Source: CAYQJS01 sp964417895 (lineage in GTDB: Bacteria > Chloroflexota > UBA6077 > SHYK01). From it: a DNA stretch of 64,000 bases. Every line of letters starts with the position of its first letter. The first letter of the stretch is position 1. The DNA is taken from contig CAYQJS010000013.1 in NCBI GenBank assembly GCA_964417895.1, positions 45,806-109,805 of the forward strand, in the 5' to 3' direction. The notes under the pieces were generated by a model. It was not told where the DNA came from. It searched no databases and saw nothing but the letters and a program-made list of their open reading frames with translations. Made by a program: the position numbers and the translations under genes. Shown here one piece after another: positions 52,167 through 60,614 of the stretch.

Positions 52167-53171
52167 GTGAAGTACGACCTTGATTTCGACTCCGGCGTCA
52201 CCTACCCCGGACTGAGTATGCTCGAACTGGCGCGGGTAGCCGAGGAGTGCGGCTTCGACGCTCTCTGGAAGGGCGAGTCCAACAGCGCAGATCCTATCGT
52301 CTCGCTCGCCGCGATTGCTACCAGCACGCGTACCATCAAACTCGGGACCGGCGTCTACCACATCTTCGGCCGCAGTCCCGTCACCCTGGGGATCCAAGCG
52401 GCGACCCTCAACGACCTCTCCGGCGGCCGAGCGTTGATCGGCCTCGGCGTCTCCAATAAGACTATCGCCTCGTGGCACGGCGCCACCTTCGACCGTCCGG
52501 TCCGCCGCATCCGCGAGTACGCCGAGGTGGTCCGCCGCGTCGCCAGCGGTGAGCGGGCGGATGGCGACCAGGAGCTGTACCGAGCGCAGGGGTTCAAGCT
52601 CTCGTGGATGCCTCGCTACCCCAACGTCAGCCTCTACTTCGCTGGACTCGGCGAGCAAATGACGCGCACGGCTGGGGCGCACGCCGACGGAATCCTGGTA
52701 AACATGGCGAACCCAGCCATGCTCCGGGACATCGTCGCGCGCGTCCGCCGGGGCGCCCTTGAGGCCGGTCGCAACCCCGATGACCTTGAGTACGCCGCCA
52801 AGGTGCGGGTGAGCATCCACCCCGATCGCGAGGTCGCCGGAAGGCGCTTGAAGCACGTTCTCGCCTTCTACAACATCGCCGAGTACTACCGGGACATGAT
52901 CGCCAGCATGGGCTTTGCCGACGAGTCGGCGCGGATCCGGGCGGAATACCAGCGTGCGGGATTCCGCGCAGCTCAGGATGTCGTCCCCGACTCGCTGGTG
53001 GAGGGCCTGCCGACGATCGCGGCCGCCTCATCGGAGGAGGCCCACGAGCGGCTCCAACCCTATCTCGAGACCGGCATTACCCGCCTCATCATCCCATTCC
53101 TCCCCGCCACGGACGACGCGGTTGGTGAGACGCTGCGGTTTCTCGAAAGCTGGAGCCGGATAATCGCTTAG
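52167..53171 (+). CDS. Luciferase-like (LLM class) F420-dependent oxidoreductase
   Basis: A 334-residue TIM-barrel flavin- or F420-dependent oxidoreductase. Segments ELARVAEECGFDALW, TIKLGTGVYHIFGRSPVTLG, TLNDLSGGRALIGLGVSN and GAHADGILVNMANP are typical of the F420 branch. GTG 52167 is chosen for its GGGAGGGA upstream; an ATG at 52122 is in frame but lacks one. TACACT at about 52141 may be the -10 box. With cofE, npdG and a PPOX protein nearby, F420 is the likely cofactor. It opens the plus-strand catabolic block, and its substrate is unknown. Confidence 0.87.
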   Translation: MKYDLDFDSGVTYPGLSMLELARVAEECGFDALWKGESNSADPIVSLAAIATSTRTIKLGTGVYHIFGRSPVTLGIQAATLNDLSGGRALIGLGVSNKTIASWHGATFDRPVRRIREYAEVVRRVASGERADGDQELYRAQGFKLSWMPRYPNVSLYFAGLGEQMTRTAGAHADGILVNMANPAMLRDIVARVRRGALEAGRNPDDLEYAAKVRVSIHPDREVAGRRLKHVLAFYNIAEYYRDMIASMGFADESARIRAEYQRAGFRAAQDVVPDSLVEGLPTIAAASSEEAHERLQPYLETGITRLIIPFLPATDDAVGETLRFLESWSRIIA

Positions 53172-53250
53172 CGCGATCTATACTTGCGCCACCACGTGCG
53201 AGTCTGTCCATGAGCCACCGATCGGCTCGCGCGCGAACAGGGGGTGAGGC

Positions 53251-54348
53251 ATGAGGAGACGGACGCTACAAGTCGCCTTCGCGCTGACCCTGACCGCGTT
53301 CGCAACCGCGGCGTGCCAGGCGCGTTCTGGCGCAAACCCTGGTCAGGTTGCCTCACGAGAAGCGGGGAGCCCAGCCTTCGACCGGCAGGCAGTCGCCAAC
53401 TTCTACGAAGGGAAGACCGTCCGGTTGATCGTGGGTTTCGCGCCGGGCGGAGGTTTCGACACGTACACGCGCACCATCGGGCGCCATATCGGAAAGCACA
53501 TCCCTGGTGAGCCCGCTGTGATCGTGGACAACATGCCGGGCGGCGGCAGTTTGACGGCCGCCAACTACGTCTACGGTGGGACCAGGCCGGACGGGCTCAC
53601 GATTGGCAATTGGATCGGCGGTCTGATCTTGCAGCAGGTGCTCGGGAGTGAGGGCATCGAGTTCGATGCGCGCCGGTACCGATTCCTGGGCGTGCCGACC
53701 CCCGACAACGTTGTTTGCGCCGCTCGGAAGGAGTCCGCCTTCACATCGTTGACCAGCATGATCAATTCGCCGCAGCCGTTCATTGTTGGGGGCACGGCTC
53801 CGGGATCCACCACCGACGACGTGCCGAAGGTGTTGGCCGCCGCGCTGGGCGTGAACATGCGCCTCGTCTCAGGTTACTCCGGCACGGCTACGATTCGACA
53901 AGCCGCGGACAACGGGGAAGTCCACGGCGGGTGCTGGGCATGGGAGTCCGTCAAGGTGACGTGGAGGGCAGCGCTGGAGTCAGGCGATGCCACGGTCATC
54001 GGCCAGGGCGGAGCGCAGAAGCTGGCCGACCTGCCGACAGTCGAACACATCCTGGACCTGGCGAGAACGGAGGAGGCACGCCAGTTGATCAGGAATGGCA
54101 TCATCATCCCGGGCGCCATCACGCGCCCCTACGCCGTGCACCCGGACACCCCCAACGACCGCGTTCAGGCGCTTCGGGAGGCGTTCCTTACCGTGTTTAA
54201 AGACCCTGAGTTCATCGAAGAGGCCCAGAAGGCCAACATGGACCTGGCTCCCAGTTCAGGTGAAGAGGTAGAGAAGCTCGTGCGTGAGCTGTTCGACGCT
54301 CCAGAGGCGGTCAAGGCCAGACTGAAGTCCGTCCTCGTTACCTCTTAG
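53251..54348 (+). CDS. Tripartite tricarboxylate transporter receptor (Bug/TctC family) lipoprotein
   Basis: A 365-residue exported receptor. The lipoprotein signal ends in AFATAACQA. Family landmarks are VRLIVGFAPGGGFDTYTRT, VDNMPGGGSLTAANYVYG and VSGYSGTATIRQAADNGEV. Bug proteins bind carboxylates or aromatic acids and hand them to the TctA/TctB membrane pair, which follows here directly (54496 and 55985), a complete transporter. The substrate is most likely an organic acid but cannot be specified. Confidence 0.92.
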   Translation: MRRRTLQVAFALTLTAFATAACQARSGANPGQVASREAGSPAFDRQAVANFYEGKTVRLIVGFAPGGGFDTYTRTIGRHIGKHIPGEPAVIVDNMPGGGSLTAANYVYGGTRPDGLTIGNWIGGLILQQVLGSEGIEFDARRYRFLGVPTPDNVVCAARKESAFTSLTSMINSPQPFIVGGTAPGSTTDDVPKVLAAALGVNMRLVSGYSGTATIRQAADNGEVHGGCWAWESVKVTWRAALESGDATVIGQGGAQKLADLPTVEHILDLARTEEARQLIRNGIIIPGAITRPYAVHPDTPNDRVQALREAFLTVFKDPEFIEEAQKANMDLAPSSGEEVEKLVRELFDAPEAVKARLKSVLVTS

Positions 54349-54370
54349 CGGAACGGCCGAAAAGAGGGGC

Positions 54371-54449
54371 TGTCATACTGATGCTGAGCGAAGCGAAGCA
54401 TCCGCGCCCAAGAAAAACGGATTCTTCGCCCGGCGCCTCTGAATGACAG
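54371..54449. repeat. Repeat of TGTCATACTGATGCTGAGCG type
   Basis: TGTCATACTGATGCTGAGCG, AAGCGAAGCATCCGCG, a short AAAAACGG centre and inverted TTCTTCGCC and GAATGACAG. It is a hairpin-forming member of the TGTCATTCTGAG family, between the receptor gene and tctA. Confidence 0.75.
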
Positions 54450-54495
54450 TTTTCGGCCGCGCCCCCACCGGCGCCCACCGCCAGCACACCCTCTG

Positions 54496-55995
54496 ATGCT
54501 CGAAGCAGCGCTCGCAGGGCTCGCCCAGGTCTTCGCGTGGCCGGCGTTCGGCTTCATGCTCCTCGGCATCGGCATTGGCTTCGTCATCGGGATCCTTCCC
54601 GGGCTGGGTGGGCCCACGGGCCTGGCGCTCATGCTCCCCTTCGTCTTCGCCATGCAGCCGGTTGAGGCCTTCGCCTTCCTCCTCGGCATGGCCTCCGTCA
54701 CCGCCACCACGGGGGACCTCACGTCGATCCTGTTCGGGATTCCGGGCGAGCCGACGACGGCCGCCACGGTGGTGGACGGCCACCCGATGGCGAAGCGGGG
54801 CGAGGCCGGTCGCGCCCTGGGCGCGGTGCTCGCCAGCTCGATGGTGGGCGCCCTCTTTGGGGGGGTGGCTCTGGCGCTCATGATCCCGGTGATCGCACCC
54901 GTGGTCCGCACCTTCGGCTCACCCGAGCTCTTCGTCCTGACGCTCCTCGGCCTGACGTTCCTGGCGGCTCTCAGCGGCGGCAACGTCACCAGGGGCCTGA
55001 CCGTGGCTGCCCTCGGACTGCTGCTGGCCATGGTCGGGCGCGATCCTCAGACAGCCAGCCAGCGGTTCACGTTCGGGCAGGTATTCCTCTGGGATGGCCT
55101 GGGTCTCGTGCCGGCGACTATCGGCCTCTACGCGATCCCCGAGGTGATCGATCTCGCAGTGCGGCGCATGAGGATCGCCGAGAGGACGAGCGAGAATCTC
55201 GGCGGGGTGATGCAGGGCGTGAAAGACACCTTCCACCACTGGGCGCTCGTGCTGCGCTGCAGCGTCCTGGGCGCCTTCCTGGGCATGATCCCCGGTCTCG
55301 GGGGAGTGGTGGGCCAATGGATTGCCTACGCGCACGCCGTGCAGAGCTCCCCGAACCGCGAGCGCTTCGGTAACGGCGCGGTTGAGGGCGTGCTCGGCCC
55401 AGGCGCCGCCAACAACTCCAAGGAGGGCGGCAACCTGATCCCGACGATCGCATTCGGCGTTCCGCCCAGCGTCACAATGGCCGTGCTCTTGGGGGCCTTC
55501 ATCATCCAGGGGCTTACGCCCGGGCCGGACATGCTGACCAAGCACCTCGACATCACCTATTCAATGGTGTGGGTGCTGATAGTCGCGAACGTCATCACGG
55601 TCGGCGCATGTTTCTTGTTCCTGAGGCCCTTGGCCCGCGTCACGGAGGTCAGAAGTAGCTTCGTCGTCCCCGGCGTCATCGTGCTGATCGCGCTGGGAGG
55701 ATTCACCGCCAGCAACCAGTTTGCCGACATATGGGTCACCATGGCGTTCGGGATCCTCGGCTGGATCATGGTCGAGCTCGACTGGCCCCGGCCGCCGCTC
55801 ATCCTGGGGCTGGTGCTGGGGCGCCTGGCCGAGAATTACCTGTTTCTGTCCGTCGCCCGGTATGACATGGAATGGCTCACTCGCCCGGTCGTGGTCGCCG
55901 GCCTGACCGTGATGGTTGTGGCTGTTCTCTATCCCGTCCTCGCCCGACGCGCGCGAGCGTCGTGGGCGAGGCTGGCGGCCGTTGATGAGAAATAA
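54496..55995 (+). CDS. tctA: Tripartite tricarboxylate transporter, large membrane subunit
   Basis: A 499-residue TctA-type protein with about twelve membrane helices. Family segments FVIGILPGLGGPTGLALMLPF, GIPGEPTTAATVVDGHPMA, and the second GMIPGLGGVVGQWIAYAHA and GVLGPGAANNSKEGGNLIPT are all intact. It uses an ion gradient to move the acid delivered by the Bug receptor. Its end overlaps tctB by 11 bp. The repeat at 54371-54449 precedes it, and the A of the ATG is at 54496. Confidence 0.93.
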   Translation: MLEAALAGLAQVFAWPAFGFMLLGIGIGFVIGILPGLGGPTGLALMLPFVFAMQPVEAFAFLLGMASVTATTGDLTSILFGIPGEPTTAATVVDGHPMAKRGEAGRALGAVLASSMVGALFGGVALALMIPVIAPVVRTFGSPELFVLTLLGLTFLAALSGGNVTRGLTVAALGLLLAMVGRDPQTASQRFTFGQVFLWDGLGLVPATIGLYAIPEVIDLAVRRMRIAERTSENLGGVMQGVKDTFHHWALVLRCSVLGAFLGMIPGLGGVVGQWIAYAHAVQSSPNRERFGNGAVEGVLGPGAANNSKEGGNLIPTIAFGVPPSVTMAVLLGAFIIQGLTPGPDMLTKHLDITYSMVWVLIVANVITVGACFLFLRPLARVTEVRSSFVVPGVIVLIALGGFTASNQFADIWVTMAFGILGWIMVELDWPRPPLILGLVLGRLAENYLFLSVARYDMEWLTRPVVVAGLTVMVVAVLYPVLARRARASWARLAAVDEK

Positions 55996-56488
55996 GTTCG
56001 GCCTGCTGTTCAGCCTCGCCCTCGTCGCGCTCTTCGCAGGGGCGCTTGTCGGGGCGCAGGGATTCCGCTCCCAGGCGCGGCTCTTCCCCATCGTCATCGC
56101 CGTCGCAGGGCTCGCGCTGGCCCTCGTCCAGCTCGGCCAGGAGATACGCCGCCAAACGTCGCCCGCGGGCAGCGCTGAGCGCGTAGATGAAGCTGGGCCC
56201 GAGGACGCGCAGGAGCAGGCCGACCAGCTCCCAGCCAGGGACCAGCGACGGCGGACGGTGGCGATCCTGGGGTGGCTTCTCGCGTACGTTCTCGCCATCT
56301 GGCTGCTTGGCTTTCCCCTGGCCGTCCCCATCCTCGTGGGGGCCTACCTAAAGCTCGGGACCCGGGAGTCCTGGTTCTCCAGTGCGGTGTTTGCTCTCGC
56401 CTGTGGCGCCTTCTTCTACGGTGTCTTTGTTCGGCTGATTCGAATACCGTTCGAGGATGGGGCTCTTTTTGCGCTCTTGCAGGGCTGA
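55985..56488 (+). CDS. tctB: Tripartite tricarboxylate transporter, small membrane subunit
   Basis: A 167-residue TctB-like protein with four hydrophobic segments (FGLLFSLALVALFAGALVG, LFPIVIAVAGLALALVQLG, AILGWLLAYVLAIWLLGFPL, SAVFALACGAFFYGVFVRL) and a charged cytosolic loop after the second. ATG 55985 overlaps the tctA stop (TAA at 55993-55995) by 11 bp. TctB binds TctA and is needed for transport. Order receptor-tctA-tctB, with the usual tctC-tctB-tctA sequence of genes changed. Confidence 0.88.
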   Translation: MRNKFGLLFSLALVALFAGALVGAQGFRSQARLFPIVIAVAGLALALVQLGQEIRRQTSPAGSAERVDEAGPEDAQEQADQLPARDQRRRTVAILGWLLAYVLAIWLLGFPLAVPILVGAYLKLGTRESWFSSAVFALACGAFFYGVFVRLIRIPFEDGALFALLQG

Positions 56489-56660
56489 GGGCGCTGTCAG
56501 GGTAGAGGTGGCTCCACGATCCCCGAGACGGGGCAGCTGAACTCGGGCAGGAGCCGGGAGGTCGGTACGTCGTCTGCGCGCGCGAGAGCGCTATACCACG
56601 AGGACAGGTGAGACGTACTATGTGGGCCACAACCAAGGTTCGCAGGAGGAATCAGCGCCC

Positions 56661-57074
56661 ATGCCCAAAGCCGACAACCTTTCGCCTGCTGCCGTTCAGT
56701 TCCTGCAGGAGAAGCAAATCGCCCACGTAGCCACGATCATGCCGGACGGCTCCCCGCAGGTGACGCCCGTCTGGGTGGACGTGGACCCAGACGGCAGCCA
56801 TATCCTCATCAACAGTGCCGAGGCCCGTCTCAAGACGAGGAATCTGTTGCGCGACCCGCGGGTCGCGGTGAGCGTGGTTGACTTCGCGAATGCGCATCGC
56901 GGTGTGGTGATCCGCGGCACCCTCGTCGATCGGCGCGTCGGCGACGACGGTGGGAACCAGCACATCGACACGATGGCGAAGAAGTACCGCGGCCTCGACA
57001 AGTATCCGAACCGCAGCGAGCAGCGGGTGGTGATGCGAATCAGGCCGCACCACGTCATCGAGCGGAACCTGTAG
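56661..57074 (+). CDS. PPOX-class F420-dependent oxidoreductase
   Basis: A 137-residue split-barrel protein. The family sequence HVATIMPDGSPQVTPVWVD opens the barrel, followed by LINSAEARLKTRNLLRDPRV and RGVVIRGTLVDRR. Proteins of this type bind FMN or F420 and reduce diverse small molecules. I choose ATG 56661 (AGGAGGA upstream) over 56622. It stands alone between the transporter and the CoA-transferase genes, convergent with the latter. Confidence 0.85.
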   Translation: MPKADNLSPAAVQFLQEKQIAHVATIMPDGSPQVTPVWVDVDPDGSHILINSAEARLKTRNLLRDPRVAVSVVDFANAHRGVVIRGTLVDRRVGDDGGNQHIDTMAKKYRGLDKYPNRSEQRVVMRIRPHHVIERNL

Positions 57075-57093
57075 GAGGGTGCCCCCAGCCCAA

Positions 57094-57158
57094 ACCGCTC
57101 ATGGTGAGCCTGTCGAACCATCCGGGACCCTTCGACAAGCTCAGGGTGAGCGGTTTTC
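57094..57158. repeat. Repeat of CTGAGC-TGTCGAAGG type with inverted ends
   Basis: ACCGCTCATGGTGAGCCTGT then CGAACC, and the inverted CTTCGACAAGCTCAGGGTGA ending GCGGT, a hairpin between two convergent genes; it could end transcription from both. Same family as 36575-36680. Confidence 0.75.
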
Positions 57159-57164
57159 AGCCGC

Positions 57165-57950
57165 CTACAGCGCCGAGACGTACATCCCCGTGGGGTCCAG
57201 CTCCTCGCGAATGAGGCGGACCTCCTCCTCTGTGGGCGGAGGGGTGAGCGGGCAATCCGCTGGGATGTCGAGCGGGAAGCCGGTGTTCTCGCGCAGTTCG
57301 TCGTGGCTCACGCCTGGGTGAATCGAGAGCACCTTCATCCGCCGCGTTGTCTCGTCGAAGCCGAAGACAGCCTTATCCGTCAGCACACGCCGCGGCCCAC
57401 CGCCGCGCAGGCCGGCGCGCTCGCGGGCGTCGCCCCCGGAGAGAAAGCCTGGGCTCGTGTTGTGCAGTAGCCGCTCCACGAGCTTACGGCGCTCGTGGCG
57501 TGTGATGATGATGGTGGACTTCGCATGAGAGGCGATGTCGTTGGCGCCGCCACCGCCGCCGAACCGACGGATGCCGCCGTCGTCGCGCAGCACCTCGCTG
57601 CTGTTGTTGTTCCCGTACTGGTCGACCTCGAGGGCGCCCAGGAACCCGACGTCCACGAGACCGCGGTGAAGCACTGAGCCGACGATGTCCAGGAAACTGC
57701 CGAACACGGCAGCCCGGTACCAGTGTCGTGGGTCGGCGTTGCCCACCCCCAACTCGACGATGTGAGGGTCGGCCAGGCCGATCTCGTTCAGGACGCGCAG
57801 GTGGGGCGCATGGGTTCGCTGAGCCAGGGCCACGGCCAGCTGCGGGATGCCGAGGCCCGCGAACACCAGCTGCCCATCGCGGAGCTCACGCGAGCCCGCC
57901 GCCACCATCAGCTCCGACGTCGTGAAAGCTGGCGCCACTGTCTGAGTCAC
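57165..57950 (-). CDS. CoA-transferase, beta subunit (GctB/IpdB-like)
   Basis: A 261-residue family I CoA-transferase beta chain. ELMVAAGSRELRDGQLVFAGLG, LRVLNEIGLADPHIVELGVG, DVGFLGALEVDQYGNNNSSEV and RFGGGGGANDIASHAKSTII are the expected order of segments. Its alpha partner is upstream at 58206-59141; the two are separated by 255 bp of repeat, unusual for subunits that are normally coupled. GTG 57950 is preceded by GAGGTGCGAAG. The pair would move CoA between carboxylic acids, or in the Ipd branch open steroid-like rings. Confidence 0.85.
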   Translation of the reverse strand: MTQTVAPAFTTSELMVAAGSRELRDGQLVFAGLGIPQLAVALAQRTHAPHLRVLNEIGLADPHIVELGVGNADPRHWYRAAVFGSFLDIVGSVLHRGLVDVGFLGALEVDQYGNNNSSEVLRDDGGIRRFGGGGGANDIASHAKSTIIITRHERRKLVERLLHNTSPGFLSGGDARERAGLRGGGPRRVLTDKAVFGFDETTRRMKVLSIHPGVSHDELRENTGFPLDIPADCPLTPPPTEEEVRLIREELDPTGMYVSAL

Positions 57951-58043
57951 CTTCGCACCTCACGTGGACCTGCCATTCTATACTCGGCGGCGGGCGAAAG
58001 AATGCGGAGCACGTGGGCGCGGACGCTTCGCTTCGCTCTGAAC

Positions 58044-58198
58044 TGTCACCCTGAGCGACAGCGAAGGGTCTGGGGGCGCCGACAACACGGGTCGCAGGCT
58101 CGCAGATCGATGCCGACCCCAGATGCTTCGCCTAGCTCAGCATGACAATTTCGCCTGCCCGTGGCGCGCCGCGGGCGCATGACAACTCGGCATGACAT
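58044..58198. repeat. Repeat of TGTCACCCTGAGCGACAGCG type, two or more copies
   Basis: TGTCACCCTGAGCGACAGCG, AAGGGTCTGGG, then TGCTTCGCCTAGCTCAGCAT and GACAATTTC, and a further CGGCATGACAT end. It fills the gap between the alpha and beta CoA-transferase genes. Confidence 0.75.
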
Positions 58199-58205
58199 CT
58201 CCGGT

Positions 58206-59141
58206 TCAGTATCCGAGTAATGCGTCGGCCTTGATCTCGGCCAGCTTCGCGAGCCCGCCAACGCGCTCCAGGTATTCGTAATGGTCCCGCACGCCGAGTA
58301 CATACTCCTGCAGATACTCCTTCACGCCGGCCTCGCTCCTCGCCCGTGCGACATAAAGCCGCAGATGTTCTTCGTCATGGTCGTAGCAGCGGAACATCGA
58401 CGTGGGGTGTGCGCCGTAGGGCACGTGGACGACGGCGCTCACCCGGAAGCCAGGAATCGCTGTCAGCTCCGGCTGCTGGCGGATGACATCTGTGGACACC
58501 AGCTCTTCAGCGAGGACGACGACCTGGCGCGCGGCGCTGACCGCCTCATCGTTGTCCCAGCGTGGACCCAGGATGCGCGCGTTTCCTTCCTCGTCGGCCA
58601 TCTGGACCTGGACAACAGCCACGTCTGGCACCAGGGCGCGTAGCAGGACGATGTGCTCGCCGGTGAAGGGGCAATCCATCTCGCGCACGTTGTCTGGCGC
58701 AGTCTCGCGCTCTAGCCGCTCCAGGAGGTCGGAGCCGAGCAGCGACTTGATGGGCATGAACGGTACGCCCAGGGCCCCCGCCAGGTAGCGGAAGCACACC
58801 GCCAGGCTACTGTAGTACTCGGCGACGACAGCCCCCTGTTCGTACGCGCGATTCACACACTGGATGGGCCCGAACCGGTCCAGCGAGCCTCCGCCATAGA
58901 TGAGGCGGCGGACGAGCCCCGCGCCGACGAGCAGGTCGGAGTCCATACCGAGCACGACGCCCGACAGCGTCAGATCGCGCTTGCCCTGGCGGATCAGCTC
59001 GTGCGAGAAGGCCACCGCGTTGCGCGCGCACGCGAAGCCGGCGACCGCCACGTGATCGCCGTCGTGCACCAGGGCGGCGGCTTCGGTGAGGGTCGTGACT
59101 TTGCTCGTGAGGGGGATGCTGGACGGATGCTTGTCAGCCAC
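58206..59141 (-). CDS. CoA-transferase, alpha subunit (GctA/IpdA-like)
   Basis: A 311-residue family I CoA-transferase alpha chain. ALVHDGDHVAVAGFACARN, LTLSGVVLGMDSDLLVGAGL, MPIKSLLGSDLLERLER and PDVAVVQVQMADEEGNARI are characteristic. GTG 59141 starts it. With the beta gene at 57950 it forms a probable heteromeric enzyme acting on a dicarboxylic or ring-derived acid, in line with the neighbouring organic-acid transporter and amidohydrolase. Confidence 0.85.
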   Translation of the reverse strand: MADKHPSSIPLTSKVTTLTEAAALVHDGDHVAVAGFACARNAVAFSHELIRQGKRDLTLSGVVLGMDSDLLVGAGLVRRLIYGGGSLDRFGPIQCVNRAYEQGAVVAEYYSSLAVCFRYLAGALGVPFMPIKSLLGSDLLERLERETAPDNVREMDCPFTGEHIVLLRALVPDVAVVQVQMADEEGNARILGPRWDNDEAVSAARQVVVLAEELVSTDVIRQQPELTAIPGFRVSAVVHVPYGAHPTSMFRCYDHDEEHLRLYVARARSEAGVKEYLQEYVLGVRDHYEYLERVGGLAKLAEIKADALLGY

Positions 59142-59279
59142 GGGCGGATTGTAGGGCGAGGACGCGGGCGTCGCAAAGAGCGAAAGGCTATTCGTCTCCC
59201 GAGCCTGGCCCAGCTTCCAGCGCCGGGAGAATAGCGGGATGAATTATCATCGGATAGAACGGGTTGTCGGAGGGAACAA

Positions 59280-60443
59280 GTGCGCAACGGCTTCAAAGTT
59301 TTCGACACGGATACCCATATCCGGCCATCGGCCGAGTCCATCTCTCCGTACCTGGATCCCAGCGTGCGGGAGCGCATTCCGGACCTGGAGGATCACAGGG
59401 TTGAGATCCGGATCGGCATGGCCGGTGAGGTTCGCCAGCCGCCCTACCGTCACTGGTACCGCTTCGGTCGCGGCGGCGAGGGCTGGGGATCGGGAACGCC
59501 GCGTGTCCTCGGTGAGGCTGGGCCTCGCGAGGGCGCGCATCGCGACTTCCAGACCTTCATGGGGGGCCGCTTTCCGACGGAAGGTGGCGGTGACTACGAC
59601 GTTGAGGCCCGGATCCGCGACATGGACGAGGAGGGCACCGACGTCCAATTCATCGTCAACTCCGGCGGGGCCGGCCAGAGGGACCCATCGCTGGAGATGG
59701 AGTTCGTCAAGGCGCAGCACCGCTACCTGAACGATTTCTGTAGTGTGTATCCGCACCGCTTGAAGACCTGCCTGCATGTGACCTCGCGCGCCATAGACGA
59801 ATCCATCGCCGAGATGAGGCGCTGGGGCCGCGAGCCCTGGTGCGCGGCGATCTTTCCTCACCTCCCGCTGGACTTCCCGCTCGACCACCCGGACCTCAAT
59901 CCGCTCTGGGCGGCGGCGGCCGAAGAAGGCCTGGCAGTGATCCACCACAGCGGGGCTGGCGGCTACCCCGGCTACCGAGACCTCTGGGAGAATCCCTTCC
60001 TCGGCAGGCTCGCCGGCCATCCGTGGGGCGCCATGCGGGCCGTGGCCGCCTTCGTGGGCGGCGGCATCATGGACCGCTTCCCGACCCTCCGCTTTGGCAT
60101 TCTGGAGTGTGGCTTCGGCTGGTTACCTTTCTGGGCGAGGCGCATGGACGACCAGGCGGTCTACATGGGGCACGTCGCGGAGAACCTCGAGTACAAGCTC
60201 AGCGAGTACTTGACGAGCGGCCGCTTCTTCGCGGGCACCGTCCTCCACGAGGGCGAGGAGATGGTCAAGATGGTGGACGATCTCATGGGCGACCACATCC
60301 TGACCTTCGGGTCCGACTACCCGCACTCGGAGTCGCGCTTCCCGGACTCCGTGGACCTCGTGCTGAGCTGGGAGAGCCTGACGCCGGAGCGCAAGCGGAA
60401 GCTCTTCTGGGACAACCCGGTAGCGTTCTTCGGCGAGCCATAA
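59280..60443 (+). CDS. Amidohydrolase family 2 (ACMSD-like) protein
   Basis: A 387-residue TIM-barrel metal-dependent enzyme. It opens with VFDTDTHIRPSAE, the metal motif variant, and continues with GLAVIHHSGAGGYPG, RFGILECGFGWLPFWARRMD and ILTFGSDYPHSESRFPDS (catalytic Asp). It is a close relative in layout of the protein at 42468. GTG 59280 follows GGAGGGA. Divergent from the CoA-transferase alpha gene. Amidohydrolase 2 proteins often decarboxylate aromatic acids. Confidence 0.84.
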   Translation: MRNGFKVFDTDTHIRPSAESISPYLDPSVRERIPDLEDHRVEIRIGMAGEVRQPPYRHWYRFGRGGEGWGSGTPRVLGEAGPREGAHRDFQTFMGGRFPTEGGGDYDVEARIRDMDEEGTDVQFIVNSGGAGQRDPSLEMEFVKAQHRYLNDFCSVYPHRLKTCLHVTSRAIDESIAEMRRWGREPWCAAIFPHLPLDFPLDHPDLNPLWAAAAEEGLAVIHHSGAGGYPGYRDLWENPFLGRLAGHPWGAMRAVAAFVGGGIMDRFPTLRFGILECGFGWLPFWARRMDDQAVYMGHVAENLEYKLSEYLTSGRFFAGTVLHEGEEMVKMVDDLMGDHILTFGSDYPHSESRFPDSVDLVLSWESLTPERKRKLFWDNPVAFFGEP

Positions 60444-60446
60444 AGA

Positions 60447-60595
60447 GGACTGAGGACTGCGGACTGAGGAGGCCCCTCCCTCTACTGGGGGAGGGGCTGG
60501 GGTGAGGCGTCCCCCTCGCCCTCTGGGAGAGGGCTGGGGTGAGGGCGTCTCCACGATAGCCCCTCTCTCGCTGGCAGGGAGAGGGTGGGGTGATG
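60447..60595. repeat. Heptamer stub plus composite hairpin element, copy 4
   Basis: GGACTGAGGACTGCGGACTG (7-nt period, 60447-60470) is followed by two or three hairpins: CCCCTCCCTCTACTGGGGGA, CCCTCTGGGAGAGGGCTGGG and CCCCTCTCTCGCTGGCAGGG. It ends just before the GTG of the next gene at 60615. Confidence 0.75.
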
Positions 60596-60614
60596 GGGTC
60601 CGGAGAGAGAGACC

